Assembly (NCBI GenBank): GCA_023055425.1
Contig: JALGPY010000007.1
Location: 14,518,001-14,582,000, forward strand
Reading direction: 5' to 3'
DNA: 64,000 nucleotides
DNA from: Linanthus parryae
Lineage: Eukaryota; Streptophyta; Magnoliopsida; Ericales; Polemoniaceae
Shown here: positions 11,731 to 21,309 of the stretch, one piece after another
Numbering within the stretch: position 1 is the stretch's first letter
Layout: each line of letters starts with the position of its first letter
The notes under the pieces: model-generated
What the model was told of the DNA's origin: nothing
What the model saw: only the letters and a program-made list of their open reading frames with translations
Databases searched by the model: none
Translations under genes and position numbers: made by a program

Positions 11731-12043
11731 TGTAGTACTCCACCGTCTTAATTTGAGGTCATAGTGCTTCCTTAGGCGTACGTCAAGCTTCTATTAGGTT
11801 ATTACATTACAAACCCTTCCCCAAGATAGCTAAATCGACCAAAATATGGTAGAAAATTCATCATGGCCTTATTTTTCAGTTCAATTATAATTGGTCGACA
11901 TGCATGCTTAAAATTTGGGACGTTTGTACGGAACACTTACGGAACAAACTTGGAAACAAGGTAGCTATTGGTATTCTCATCTAAGCTGTTAGTCAAAGAC
12001 TTGTTAGGGTATGTTATAACATGTGCACCTGAAATGTAACGGT
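11731..12043 (+). other. Upstream segment shared with 691-1018
   Basis: This stretch is a near copy of 691-1018 and ends in the same phrase, tgtgcacctgaaatgtaacg. It lies between the gag-only remnant and the proximal promoter of the MMP gene at 12252. It contains no open frame of note. Confidence 0.5.
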
Positions 12044-12251
12044 TGTGTAAGTACTTTATTTATCTCAAAATATAAAATGCATTTATTAGGTAGATCTGTA
12101 ATCCGCCAAATCAAGGAAAAGTTAGGGATCATAGACATTGAAAGATCGAATATGACAAGTTTTTCTCGCCAAATAACTACTCATACTTCCTAACCCAATT
12201 AGCAAATTCATTAACAAAGTGAGCATTTGGCTCGTTCCTCCTCTTTTCACC
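12044..12251 (+). promoter_or_regulatory. Proximal promoter and leader of the MMP gene at 12252
   Basis: Alignable with 19000-19123 and 5095-5276, including atatgacaagtttttc and agcaaattcattaacaaagt. Where the gene at 19124 has TATAAATA, this copy reads aaataact at 12171-12178, the same 81 bases from the ATG, so the TATA box appears degraded. The start codon context, ttcaccATGG, is good for plants. Confidence 0.55.
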
Positions 12252-13172
12252 ATGGCACCTAAAATTTTAAGCTTCCTCCTATCTATTTTCCTAATATCAG
12301 TGTCAACTAGCAATTACACCAATGCAACTTTTTCTTCATCCTTCACATCCATCGAGCATTTGCATGGCGGCCAAAAGGGAGAAACTGTAAAAGGGCTCCA
12401 CAAAGTAAAAACCTACCTCCAGCGTTTTGGCTACCTCCAAAACACGCCGAACCAAAGTGCCGTGGCCAAAGACGACGACTTCGACGAAAAATTGGAGGTT
12501 GCACTCAAAACATACCAGCTGAACTACGGCCTAAAACTCACCGGTGTTTTGGATGCTGATACCACATTCAACATGGCGATGCCACGGTGTGGGGTGCCCG
12601 ATATAAGCAACGGTATTAATCACATGCGACAAGGCCATGATCATCAGGATAACCGTACAAGCCTCCACACGGTTTCTCACTTTAGTTTCCTTGGAAATCC
12701 ATACAAATGGCCGCCCAATAAGAAACAACTCACTTACGGATTTTATCAAAACGTAAGCCCTCATGTAAAAACCTCTGTGGCGGGAGCTTTCAACAAGTGG
12801 TCATCCGCCTCGAAGTATTTCACATTCTTCAAGGTTGTCAACGCTAAAACGGCGGATCTCAAGATCGGATTCGAGCGCGGGAACCACGGAGATGGGGACC
12901 CGTTTGACGGGCCTGGCGGTATCCTGGCTCATGCGTTTATGCCAATGGACGGGAAGTTTCATTACGACCTGGACGAGAAGTGGTCGGCTGGGGTCGCGCC
13001 GGAGTGTTTCGACTTGGAAACGATGGCGTTGCACGAGATCGGACACCTTCTGGGGCTCGAACATAGCAAGCTTGAGGCTGCGATCATGTACCCGAATCTT
13101 CCCATTGCAGCTATCAAGGGACTGCATGCTGATGACATTAAGGGGATTAAAACACTATATAATGTCAAATAA
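12252..13172 (+). CDS. Secreted matrix metalloproteinase (zinc endopeptidase, peptidase family M10A)
   Basis: A single-exon gene of 306 codons. Residues 1 to about 26 form a signal peptide. The propeptide carries a peptidoglycan-binding-like helix bundle (TYLQRFGYLQ, LKLTGVLDADT) and ends in the cysteine switch PRCGVPD (residues 111-117, Cys113), which holds the enzyme latent. The catalytic domain has the structural zinc/calcium loop (HGDGDPFDGPGG), the zinc helix HEIGHLLGLEH (His261, Glu262, His265, His271) and the Met-turn methionine at 279. It should act in the apoplast or cell wall space. It ends right after the last helix (DDIKGIKTLYNVK) with no hemopexin domain or GPI signal, shorter than GPI-anchored plant MMPs. 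I chose the ATG at 12252 over an in-frame GTG at 12219 because of its Kozak context and agreement with the paralogues. Confidence 0.97.
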   Translation: MAPKILSFLLSIFLISVSTSNYTNATFSSSFTSIEHLHGGQKGETVKGLHKVKTYLQRFGYLQNTPNQSAVAKDDDFDEKLEVALKTYQLNYGLKLTGVLDADTTFNMAMPRCGVPDISNGINHMRQGHDHQDNRTSLHTVSHFSFLGNPYKWPPNKKQLTYGFYQNVSPHVKTSVAGAFNKWSSASKYFTFFKVVNAKTADLKIGFERGNHGDGDPFDGPGGILAHAFMPMDGKFHYDLDEKWSAGVAPECFDLETMALHEIGHLLGLEHSKLEAAIMYPNLPIAAIKGLHADDIKGIKTLYNVK

Positions 13173-13462
13173 TATCGTATTCCCATTAATACATGTAATT
13201 TTACAGATCCTATGGACGTGGCTACACGTTCATTTCCCGTGAAACAAATTGGTAAATTTCTTAAAGAAGAAGAAGAAACAAATTGGTAAGTAACTATACC
13301 AATATTTAATGTACAAAATAAACTTGTTTATGTGCCAAATTATGCACCAACTGTTTGAAAGCTTTAGTAATACAAGTCATTGAACTGTATTTCATAAGTG
13401 CTTCAAATTCCACAACATACGCCTCAAACTGAAATATAAGAATCTATACCCTACGTTAATGG
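13173..13462 (+). other. 3' flank of the MMP gene at 12252
   Basis: Gene-free. It aligns with 20027-20202, downstream of the gene at 19124 (ataccaatat, atgcaccaactgtttga, ttcataagtgcttcaaat), showing that the duplicated unit included 3' flanking DNA. The last five bases, aatgg (13458-13462), are the target duplication of the following retrotransposon. Confidence 0.6.
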
Positions 13463-13814
13463 TATTGAAATACCAGACAAACCCTAATGGCCATTAACAA
13501 AGAAGAAGAAAGAGATGAACAACAGCTTGAAGAGAGAGAAAATGAATTTCATTACTAGCCAGAAAATGGTTACAAACGGTCTTATATATGACCGGATTAA
13601 AACTACTAATCAAATCTAGACCAATCAGAAGACAGCATTCACAACTAATCCCCTAATTAACAAAACGACACTGTTTTGTTTAATGAGAAAATGAACGGTG
13701 AAGATTAGAACATATGCAATCACATCCAACGGTTACTGCTGCATGATAGTTCATGTCATCAGTTTGGATGTGATTGCAATTTAGTCCGTACCAAAAACAA
13801 GTACTAGTCTAATA
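13463..13814 (-). repeat. 3' LTR of the 13463-18674 copia element
   Basis: On the minus strand it starts TATTAGACTAG at 13814 and ends GGTATTTCAATA at 13463. The limits are fixed by the target duplication on the outside and the poly-G polypurine tract on the inside. Confidence 0.93.
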
Positions 13815-16527
13815 CCCCCCCCCCCCCCCCCCCCCAAGTTGAAGGGGGTTGGCACAAAACCTTCAACTTGCGCAGAAGAGCATAAAAGGCAGGATAAGCA
13901 AGTGGTTTGGTAAGTATATCTGCAAGCTGAGCATCAGAGGGAACATGAGAAAGAAGTATAGCACCAGCTTGAACCATGTCTTTGGTAATGTGACAATCCA
14001 CTTCAATGTGCTTGGTTCTCTCATGGCAAATAGGATTGTGAGCAATGTGGATAGCAGAATAACTATATGAGGAAATAGAAAGGCATGTTGCAACAGGAAT
14101 GTCAAGTTCTTGGAGGAGAGAAAGAAGCCACTTAACTTCACAAACAAGATGAGCCAAACTTCTGTATTCAGCTTCTGCTGAACTCCTAGCAACCACCTTT
14201 TGCTTCTTTGACTTCCAAGAAACCAAAGCAGCACCCAGAAAAACCATATACCCTGAAGTAGATCTTCTAGTGTCCAAACAACCACCCCAATCTGCATCTG
14301 CATAGCAAACGATAGAAAGGGATGGAGAAGAGGAAAGGTGGAGACCATAGGTAGCAGTACCCTTCAGATATCTCAGAATATGATGAACTGCAGTCAAGTG
14401 ATCACTAGTGGGACAAGACATAAACTGGCTGAGCTTGTGAACTGCAAATGTAATATCAGGTCTACTGTTGCACAAATATAATAACTTCCCAATGAGTTTC
14501 CTGTAGTTTCTAGCAGATTCAGCTGAAAGAGGATCACCAAGAAGCTTTCTCAACTTGCAAGCTGTAAACATAGGTGTTTGTGCAGTGTTTCAATCAACAT
14601 AACATGTTTGAGCAAGAATATCTAGCAGAAACTTATGCTGACACAAGAAATATCCATCAGAAATTGTATGAACTTCAAAACCAATGAAGTAAGCAATCGG
14701 ACCCAAATCTTTGAGCTTAAATGCTGCATCTAAAGAAGTCTTAAAGGCAGTCAGAGCTAGAACATCATTGCCAAGAAGCAATATGTCATCAACATACACC
14801 AAGAGTAACATGATAGAAGAAGCAGATCTCTTGACAAACAAAGTGTAATTTGACTTGCATTGAAGAAAGCCAAACTTCAAGATTGTATCTGAAAATTTGA
14901 CAAACCATTTTCTAGAGGCTTGCTTAAGACCATAGAGAGACTTTTGTAACTTGCAGACCAAAGTACCAGAGGAATCAGAGGGCTGAGAGACAATGTAACC
15001 ATCAGGAAGCTTCATATAAACCTCTTCATTAAGCTCACCATGCAAAAATGCATTATTAACATCTAGTTGCAAAACAGTCCAGCCTTCTTGAACAGATAAA
15101 GCCAGCGAAGTTCTAAAAGTAACCAATTTGGCAACAATAAAAAATGTTTCAAAGTAATCCAAACATTCTGTTTGAGTAAACCCCTTTGCAACCAACCTAG
15201 ATTTATATCTCTCAATGGTACCATCAGTCTTGTACTTGATTTTATACACCCATTTGCAGCCAACAGCAGAATGACCTGGAGGGAGAGTAGTAACAGACCT
15301 GGTGTGATTAGCTTCAAGAGCTGTGAGTTCCATTTCCATAGCCTTAATCCACTCTGGATGTTGAGAAGCTTGTTTGTAAGTAGATGGCTCAGTAAGAGCA
15401 TACACACTCTTAAGTGTTACAGGACTACAAACTGAGGGCACAATGTGTTTGACAGAAAGCAACACATAATCTTGAAGGTGTGTTGGCAGTCTAGTACTTC
15501 TAGTACTGTGTCTAACTGGTAAGGGGTATACTAGAGCATCTCTGTAAGTCTTGGGAGTGATGGATTCAGTAGATATGGTGAGTGAACCAGAATAAGAGGA
15601 GATATCAGAAGCTTCTGTAGAGTACTGAACAAACGAATGTGGTAAGCAGCAAGAATCAAAAGGGTCATGAGTTTGATCACCAGTACTAAAGAAAGGAAAC
15701 TCTTCTTCATGAAATATGACATTTCTAGAGATGATAAAGGATTGTGACTAAAAATTATAAAGCTTATAACCGTTCATCCCAAACTTATAACAAACAAAAA
15801 CACCCCTAACAGCCCTGGGATCAAACTTGGTTCTAGAGTGAACCAGAGTAGATGCATAACATAAACACCCAAACACCCTGAACTGACTGTAATCTGGGAC
15901 CTTGCCATATAACAATTCAAAAGGAGACTTATTCTTGAGCTTAGGAGAAGGCAATCTATTAATCAAATATGCAGAAGTAAGGACACAATCTCCCCAAAAT
16001 CTAATAGGAACATGAGACTGAAACTTTAATGCTCTGGCTACATTGAGTAAGTGCTGATGCTTTCTCTCCACAACTTAGTTTTGTTGAGGAGTCTCCACAC
16101 AACTCAGTTCATGAATAATACCATGTTTCATATAAAAATAAGGAAAGTGCAGCTCAGGAGCATGATCTGTTCTGATCCTTTTGATGCTTGAGTTAAACTG
16201 TGTCTGAACCATATGATAGAAATTCAGGATAATCTCAATTACTTCAGCTTTAGAGATCATGAGATACACCCATGTGACTCTTGTAGTATCATCCACAATA
16301 GTCAAGAAGAATCTATGCCCAGAATAGGTTGGAATCTTATAGGGACCCCAAGTATCACAATGAATAAGTCCAAAAGGAATTGTAGAAATATGACCAAGAC
16401 TAACATATGGAAGATTCTTTTGTTTGGCCAAAGGACATAAAGTACAAGGAGAGGTGATGTTCCATGAAGATGAGGAGCTAGAAGACTGCTCTTTATTGGA
16501 GATGGATGACCAAGTCTTTGATGCCAA
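13804..16527 (-). pseudogene. Copia pol with stops: integrase, reverse transcriptase, RNase H
   Basis: The integrase core (LIHCDTWGPY, IRTDHAPEL) lies at 16527-16075 and ends at a stop in the place of Gly in the usual TPQQNG; the glutamate of VVERK follows in the same frame. The start of integrase (WHQRLGHPS, about 16550) is in another frame, so there are at least two shifts around 16530-16590. Reverse transcriptase is at 15465-14590 with LQLDVNNAFLHGEL and the catalytic YVDD. RNase H (14571-13804) has YADADWGG and SSAEAEY, but the usual CDN triplet reads SSY. A stop near 14590 separates reverse transcriptase from RNase H in the same frame. Confidence 0.9.
13815..13835. repeat. 21-base homopolymer (C on +), polypurine tract of the copia element
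   Basis: An uninterrupted run of 21 C on the + strand directly beside the 3' LTR. Read in the element's orientation it is a pure poly-G tract, in the position where plus-strand DNA synthesis is primed. Confidence 0.9.
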
Positions 16528-16537
16528 ATGTTGGTAT

Positions 16538-18193
16538 TCACTTTCTGAGCTGCAGCCAAAACAGTCTTCTGAAAAGATATTTGTTGATCCAAAATATAAA
16601 GAACCTAACTTTGTTGCCCACCCCTAGAATTGTTTCTCCTTGTTTAAGAACACACCTTTCACTTTCACACAAACAAACACAGCCATGACTCTGAGTTAGT
16701 TGTGAAATTGAAATGAGGTTAAAATGAAATTCAGGAATGCAAAGAACTTTCTGCAAAATCAAAGTTTCAATCAACTTGACTACTCCAATGTGAGTCACTG
16801 CAACTTGTTTTCCATCAGGCAAGTGAACATAGATGTTATTCACTGACTGGACATCATCCAAGAGAGTCACACTAGAGCACATATGATATGTTGCTCCACT
16901 ATCCAGAATCCAGGAGTTAGGCATCATATTCAGCACACAATTTGAAGAAAAAGAAGACAGCAATGAATGTGAGCTAACCGCACCTCCCATGAAGTGAGAC
17001 TGATCAAAGGCATTGTTGAACTGTAAAGGTGAGTCCACAGAATTGGTTGAATAAGGTGACACTGATCCATCATCACTAATAATCTTAGTGCTCAAATGAG
17101 TATTGAGTAAGGACACCAATTGTTGCCATTGATTATCTGTCAATGTGATAGTCTTTCTCTCTGAATCCACCTGTGAAGTGGATGCCAGCTTCTGTGAGCC
17201 TACTGAGGAAAAAGTGGCATTCTTAGCTCTGGATTTATTAGCATGTCCACTCTGATTAGTGAACTTAAAATTGGGTGGAAAGCCATGCAACCTATAGCAT
17301 TTGGATTTAATATGACCTTCATGTCCATAATGGTGACACACTAATTTACCATTTGGACTTCTTCCTCCAAAAACTTGTCCAGTTTCTGAGGTACCTGAGT
17401 TCTTATAAGAAGATCCGGAAGCACCATTGGCATTATGTGCATACATTGCCATATTATAAGACTGTGGTGAGACAGTCTTGAACTCTATCTGTCTTTCTTG
17501 TTGAATAATTTTGGCAAAAACAACATTGAGTGGAGGTAATGGCTCAGTCAACAGTAACTGGTCCCTAACAGCGATGTAATGTTCATTAAGTCCCATAAGA
17601 AATTGCATCACTCTATCTTCCTCTTGTGACTGTTTCAGCTTAGTGTTCACATGACAATGACAAGCACTACATACACAGCTTGGTAGAGGTTTGTAATTGC
17701 TCAATCCATTCCAAAATGTCTTCAACTTAGTAAAATAAGTAGTTACTGACGTATCTGCTTGTTTCAAACTTGAGATGGCCATGGAAATATGAAATAGTCT
17801 AGGCAAATTCCCCTGAGAAAAGCGTTCTAACAAATCCAGCCAAACTTCTCTAGAATTGGCTCTACCTACAACACTGCAAGCAATTTCCTTAGAAATTGAG
17901 TCGAGCAACCAAGACATTATCACTCTATCACATCTCTTCCACACAGAATACATCTCGGAATCAATTTCAGGAGTGGTAACGGTACCATCCACAAACTGCA
18001 ACTTATTATTAGCTTCCAAAGCTACTATCATTGACATATGCCATGAGTAGAAATTATCTCCAGTTAAAGGTTGAGTAACGAGAATATTACCAGGATTGTC
18101 TCCATGATTGAGAAAATAAGGTGAATGAGGATCGATTGACATCGCCTGAGTGTCAGAAACACCAGAAACACTAGAGCGCTCGCTGTGAGCCAT
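16538..18193 (-). CDS. Copia gag-protease polyprotein (part of the retrotransposon)
   Basis: An open frame on the minus strand. I place the start at the ATG (MAHSERSSVSG) at 18193 rather than further upstream. Order: N-terminal gag with the family signature LTGDNFYSWHMSM (about residues 45-57), UBN2-type capsid region, zinc knuckle CHHYGHEGHIKSKC, and protease with ILDSGATYHMC near 16900. The second cysteine of the knuckle is Tyr, which should weaken zinc binding; the protease DSG triad is intact. The frame ends at 16538, and the integrase continues in other frames. The usual product is the structural particle protein plus the aspartic protease that processes it. Confidence 0.85.
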   Translation of the reverse strand: MAHSERSSVSGVSDTQAMSIDPHSPYFLNHGDNPGNILVTQPLTGDNFYSWHMSMIVALEANNKLQFVDGTVTTPEIDSEMYSVWKRCDRVIMSWLLDSISKEIACSVVGRANSREVWLDLLERFSQGNLPRLFHISMAISSLKQADTSVTTYFTKLKTFWNGLSNYKPLPSCVCSACHCHVNTKLKQSQEEDRVMQFLMGLNEHYIAVRDQLLLTEPLPPLNVVFAKIIQQERQIEFKTVSPQSYNMAMYAHNANGASGSSYKNSGTSETGQVFGGRSPNGKLVCHHYGHEGHIKSKCYRLHGFPPNFKFTNQSGHANKSRAKNATFSSVGSQKLASTSQVDSERKTITLTDNQWQQLVSLLNTHLSTKIISDDGSVSPYSTNSVDSPLQFNNAFDQSHFMGGAVSSHSLLSSFSSNCVLNMMPNSWILDSGATYHMCSSVTLLDDVQSVNNIYVHLPDGKQVAVTHIGVVKLIETLILQKVLCIPEFHFNLISISQLTQSHGCVCLCESERCVLKQGETILGVGNKVRFFIFWINKYLFRRLFWLQLRK

Positions 18194-18326
18194 GAATAAA
18201 AAAACTAGATCTCGAACACGTCCAGAACAAAAAAAAAACACAAATCAACCTCCAAAAAGCTCTTCCCAAACTCCTCAATCACCAGAGAAAACTAATCAGC
18301 AGCCTCATAACCAGGCTCTGATACCA

Positions 18327-18674
18327 TATTGAAATACCGGACAAACCCTAATAGCCATTAACAACGAAGAAGAAAGAGATGAACAACAGCTTGAAGAGAG
18401 AGAAAATGAATTTCATTACTACCCAGAAAATGATTACAAACGGTCTTATATATGACCGGATTAAAACTACTAATCAAATCTGGACCAATCAGAAGACAAC
18501 ATTCATAACTAATCCCCTAATTAACAAAACGACAATGTTTTGTTTAGTGAGCAAATGAACGGTGAAGATTAGAACATATGCAATCACATCCAACGGTTAC
18601 TGCTGCATGATAGTTCATGTCACCAGTTTGGATGTGATTGCAATTTAGTCCATACCACAAGTACTAGTCTAATA
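18327..18674 (-). repeat. 5' LTR of the 13463-18674 copia element
   Basis: Same ends as the other LTR. The primer-binding site lies immediately beside it at 18315-18326. It carries the element's promoter by position. Its outer edge is flanked by the aatgg duplication at 18675-18679. Confidence 0.93.
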
Positions 18675-18679
18675 AATGG

Positions 18680-19123
18680 AATCATTGCTGATCCAAATTT
18701 GTTCCAAAAGAACTTTTTTCTAAACCGATTTTAAATAATGAAAAGTTTCATGAAATCGCAAGGAAGAACCATTTCAGGACACAGGAGTAGAATCAATAAC
18801 GTTGATTTTCTTCTGGTATCAAATTTCATGCTCTCCCGAAAGAATAAGAAGAAAAAGCAGTTGGAAATATGTTTCTGATGTAGTAGGAGAGAAATGTAGC
18901 CGTGTTGCCTTGTTTTTTTATTTTTGACATAAATGGATGTGTTCTAATGTCATAAAAAAAAGAGTACTTTATTTATCTCTAAAAATATAATTTCTAACTC
19001 AGGAACATCTTGAACATGGAATATGACAAGTTTTTCCCTCCTTATAAATACACATACTTTCTAACGCAATTAGCAAATTCACTAACAAAGTAACCACTTA
19101 GCTCATTTCCTCCTCTTTCCACC
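18680..19123 (+). promoter_or_regulatory. Upstream region and promoter of the MMP gene at 19124
   Basis: Gene-free. The distal part (18680-18960) shows nothing recognisable. The proximal part aligns with the leaders of the other two subgroup members and has a clear TATA box, TATAAATA at 19043-19050, 81 bp before the ATG. The start context is ccaccATGG. Confidence 0.65.
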
Positions 19124-20026
19124 ATGGCACCTCAAGTTTTAAATTGTCTCGTCTTATGCATTTTGCTAGTTTTCTTGACAACTTCCCACTTCACCCATGC
19201 AACTTCTTCTTCACCCTTCACATCCATCAAGCATTTGCAGGCCGGGCACAAGGGCAAAACCGTAAAAGGGCTCCGCACGGTAAAGACCTACCTCCAGCGT
19301 TTTGGCTACCTCCAAAACAGTCCGAAGGCTAACGACGATGACTTCGACGATGAATTGGAGACTGCCCTCATAACATACCAGCTGAACTACGACTTAAAAC
19401 CCACCGGTGTTTTGGATGCTGAAACTGCTTTCAAAATGGCAATGCCAAGGTGCGGGGTGCCCGATGTAAGTAACGGTATTAATCACATGCTAGCTAGCAG
19501 AAATAAGCGACATGGTATCCACACGGTTTCTCACTTTAGTTTCTTCGGAGATCAATACAAATGGCCGCCAGAGAAGAGACAACTTACTTACGGGTTTTAT
19601 CAAAACGTAAGCCGTAATGTAGTAACCTCTGTTGCTGGAGCTTTCGACAAGTGGTCATCCGCCTCAGGGTATTTCACATTCTCCAAGGTTGACGACGCTC
19701 AAACGGCGGACCTCAAGATAGGATTCGAGAGCGACGACCACGGAGATGGGGACTCTTTTGACGGGCCTGGCGGTATCCTGGCCCACGCATTTGCGCCAAC
19801 GGACGGGAAGTTTCACTACGACCAGGACGAGAAGTGGTCGGCGGGGGCCGCGCCGGAGTCTTTTGACTTGGAAACGATTGCGTTGCACGAAATCGGACAC
19901 CTTCTGGGGCTCCAACATACCCATCTTCAGGAAGCCATTATGTACCCGAAGCTTCAGATTGCAGCTACCAAGGGACTTAATGACGATGACATCAAGGGGA
20001 TTAAAACCCTATACAACGTCGCGTAA
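19124..20026 (+). CDS. Secreted matrix metalloproteinase (peptidase family M10A)
   Basis: A single-exon gene of 300 codons. Signal peptide at residues 1 to about 25, propeptide with TYLQRFGYLQ and LKPTGVLDAET, cysteine switch PRCGVPD at 108-114 (Cys110). The catalytic domain has structural-site residues DDHGDGDSFDGPGG, the zinc helix HEIGHLLGLQH (His255, Glu256, His259, His265) and Met-turn Met273. It has no hemopexin domain and no C-terminal membrane or GPI tail. It is closest to the gene at 12252, sharing leader and 3' flank, and lacks the few residues after LQNSP found there (NQSAVA). Expected role: a latent extracellular endopeptidase acting on cell-wall or apoplastic proteins. Substrates cannot be inferred. 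All expected catalytic residues are present. Confidence 0.97.
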   Translation: MAPQVLNCLVLCILLVFLTTSHFTHATSSSPFTSIKHLQAGHKGKTVKGLRTVKTYLQRFGYLQNSPKANDDDFDDELETALITYQLNYDLKPTGVLDAETAFKMAMPRCGVPDVSNGINHMLASRNKRHGIHTVSHFSFFGDQYKWPPEKRQLTYGFYQNVSRNVVTSVAGAFDKWSSASGYFTFSKVDDAQTADLKIGFESDDHGDGDSFDGPGGILAHAFAPTDGKFHYDQDEKWSAGAAPESFDLETIALHEIGHLLGLQHTHLQEAIMYPKLQIAATKGLNDDDIKGIKTLYNVA

Positions 20027-20202
20027 TACCGTAGTCCAATTGCAGCTACGTACAAGTTTATTTCACGTAAAATAAGTTGGTAACGATACCAATATGTAAG
20101 GTACGAAAGAAACCAGTTTGTTTACCAAATTAAGCACCACATGTTGAATGTTTAAGTAGTACGTATGATTGAAATTTATTTCACAAGTACTTCAAATAGT
20201 AC

Positions 20203-20468
20203 TATTAGCCCATACATTACTTTGGGCATGTTTGAAGCTTCAGAAGGAATGGGCCTCGTTCAGTTCATCGAAGCCCAATTATTGTCCAAAGCTTCGGAAG
20301 GAATGGGCACCGTTTCATTATGACCGTTAGATCACTCCGTACGATCCAACGGTGTCTTTGTTCAGTGTATTTAGTCTCAGCCTCTTCAGCTGATTAGGGT
20401 CAATGTATCAATTGTTCATTCGTCTCGTTGCCTCTGTAAAACTATGTTGATTTCTTTATAATCATCCA
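20203..20468 (+). repeat. 5' LTR of the 20203-26206 copia element
   Basis: Shorter than the 3' LTR. It contains two copies of a unit like aagcttc(a/g)gaaggaatggg, at about 20235 and 20298, that are absent from the 3' LTR. The segment holding the TATA-like word ctataaaag in the 3' LTR (about 25982) is missing here. Confidence 0.9.
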
Positions 20469-20480
20469 TGGAATCAGAGC

Positions 20481-21200
20481 ATGTCAGTAACATCGACATC
20501 TCCGACTTCAACGACGCTCTACCTTTTGACCAATATTCACAATCTTGATCATTTTAAGCTTGAGAGCTCCAATTTTGTTTTATGGCGACATCAGATTCAA
20601 TCTCTGTTTCGCACTCACAACCTCTTTGGCTTTCTCGATGATTCTACACCATGTCCACCATCTCATGTTGTTTCTGAGAGTGATCTCGTGCCAAATCCTG
20701 CCTACTCCGCATGGATCTTGCAAGATCAGGCTGTTCGTACTGTTCTAAACGCGACTTTATCCACAGAAGCTCTCACTCACGTCGTGGGTTATTCATCTTC
20801 TGGGGAAGCTTGGCAAACCCTACAGCGCCGATATGCTTTTCATACCAGATCTAACATCATCCAAATCAAATCCAACCTCCAAACCACCAAAAAAGGCTAT
20901 GATTTGATTGATTCATACATGCAGCGGCTCTCTACTATCCGCAACCAATTAGCCCTTTCATCTGTTCATATTGAAGATGAGGATATGTTGCTATATGCCC
21001 TCAACGGCTTACCCATCGAATACAACCCTTTCGGTTCCTCTCTTCGTACCCACTCAAACCCCATCTCCTTTGAATAATTTCATGTTCTTCTCAAAGATGA
21101 AGAACAGATGTTTGCCTCTCACATCCCTGCCACTCACCTAAAACCTACTGCCTTCTTTGCTCAAGGCGGTCGTGGCTGCCGTGGAGGTTGAAACCTTAAC
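20481..21200 (+). pseudogene. Copia gag remnant
   Basis: The open frame starts at the ATG directly after the primer-binding site and runs 198 codons (to 21077) with the copia gag signature LESSNFVLWRHQIQSLF, WILQDQAVRTVL and a UBN2-type region (ALNGLPIEYNPFG). After the stop the same frame continues with recognisable gag residues (LLKDEEQMF, Gly-rich tail), so this is a nonsense mutation. No complete zinc knuckle is seen, as is common for this gag type. Confidence 0.85.
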
Positions 21201-21253
21201 GGCAGCCACGACCGCCTTGACTGTTATCTTCGGATGGATTATGCATATCAAGG

Positions 21254-21260
<7 letters not shown>

Positions 21261-21306
<46 letters not shown>
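21261..21306. repeat. (CT)n microsatellite, 23 units, in the protease region
   Basis: An uninterrupted CT run. The sequence before it matches the end of gag/linker and the sequence after it (EPYSGNEQVTVGNGSSLPI) matches the protease just downstream of the active site. The DTGA-type active site expected between them is absent. Confidence 0.95.

Positions 21307-21309
<3 letters not shown>

Larger units (their letters stand above)
13463..18674 (-). mobile_element. Full-length Ty1/copia retrotransposon with TATT...AATA LTR ends
   Basis: Two LTRs of about 350 bp (13463-13814, 18327-18674) flank gag-pol on the minus strand. The target duplication aatgg is exact at 13458-13462 and 18675-18679. The primer-binding site, TGGTATCAGAGC (initiator Met tRNA), directly follows the 5' LTR (18326-18315, minus). 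The polypurine tract is an uninterrupted 21-G run (C on the + strand, 13815-13835). The LTRs differ at roughly 13 substitutions plus one 4-bp indel by my hand alignment. Gag-protease is one open frame, but pol carries stops and frameshifts. It lies between two MMP genes and was inserted after their duplication. Confidence 0.95.

Noticed and set aside
12219..12251. N-terminal extension of the MMP at 12252 from an upstream in-frame GTG
   Set aside because: Plant genes start at ATG; the ATG at 12252 has a good context, matches the paralogues and opens a signal peptide.
12801..13242. Open frames on other frames and strand across the MMP genes (also 19664-20075, 44681-44951, 50855-51343)
   Set aside because: They are shadows of the GC-richer catalytic domain coding sequence and resemble no protein.
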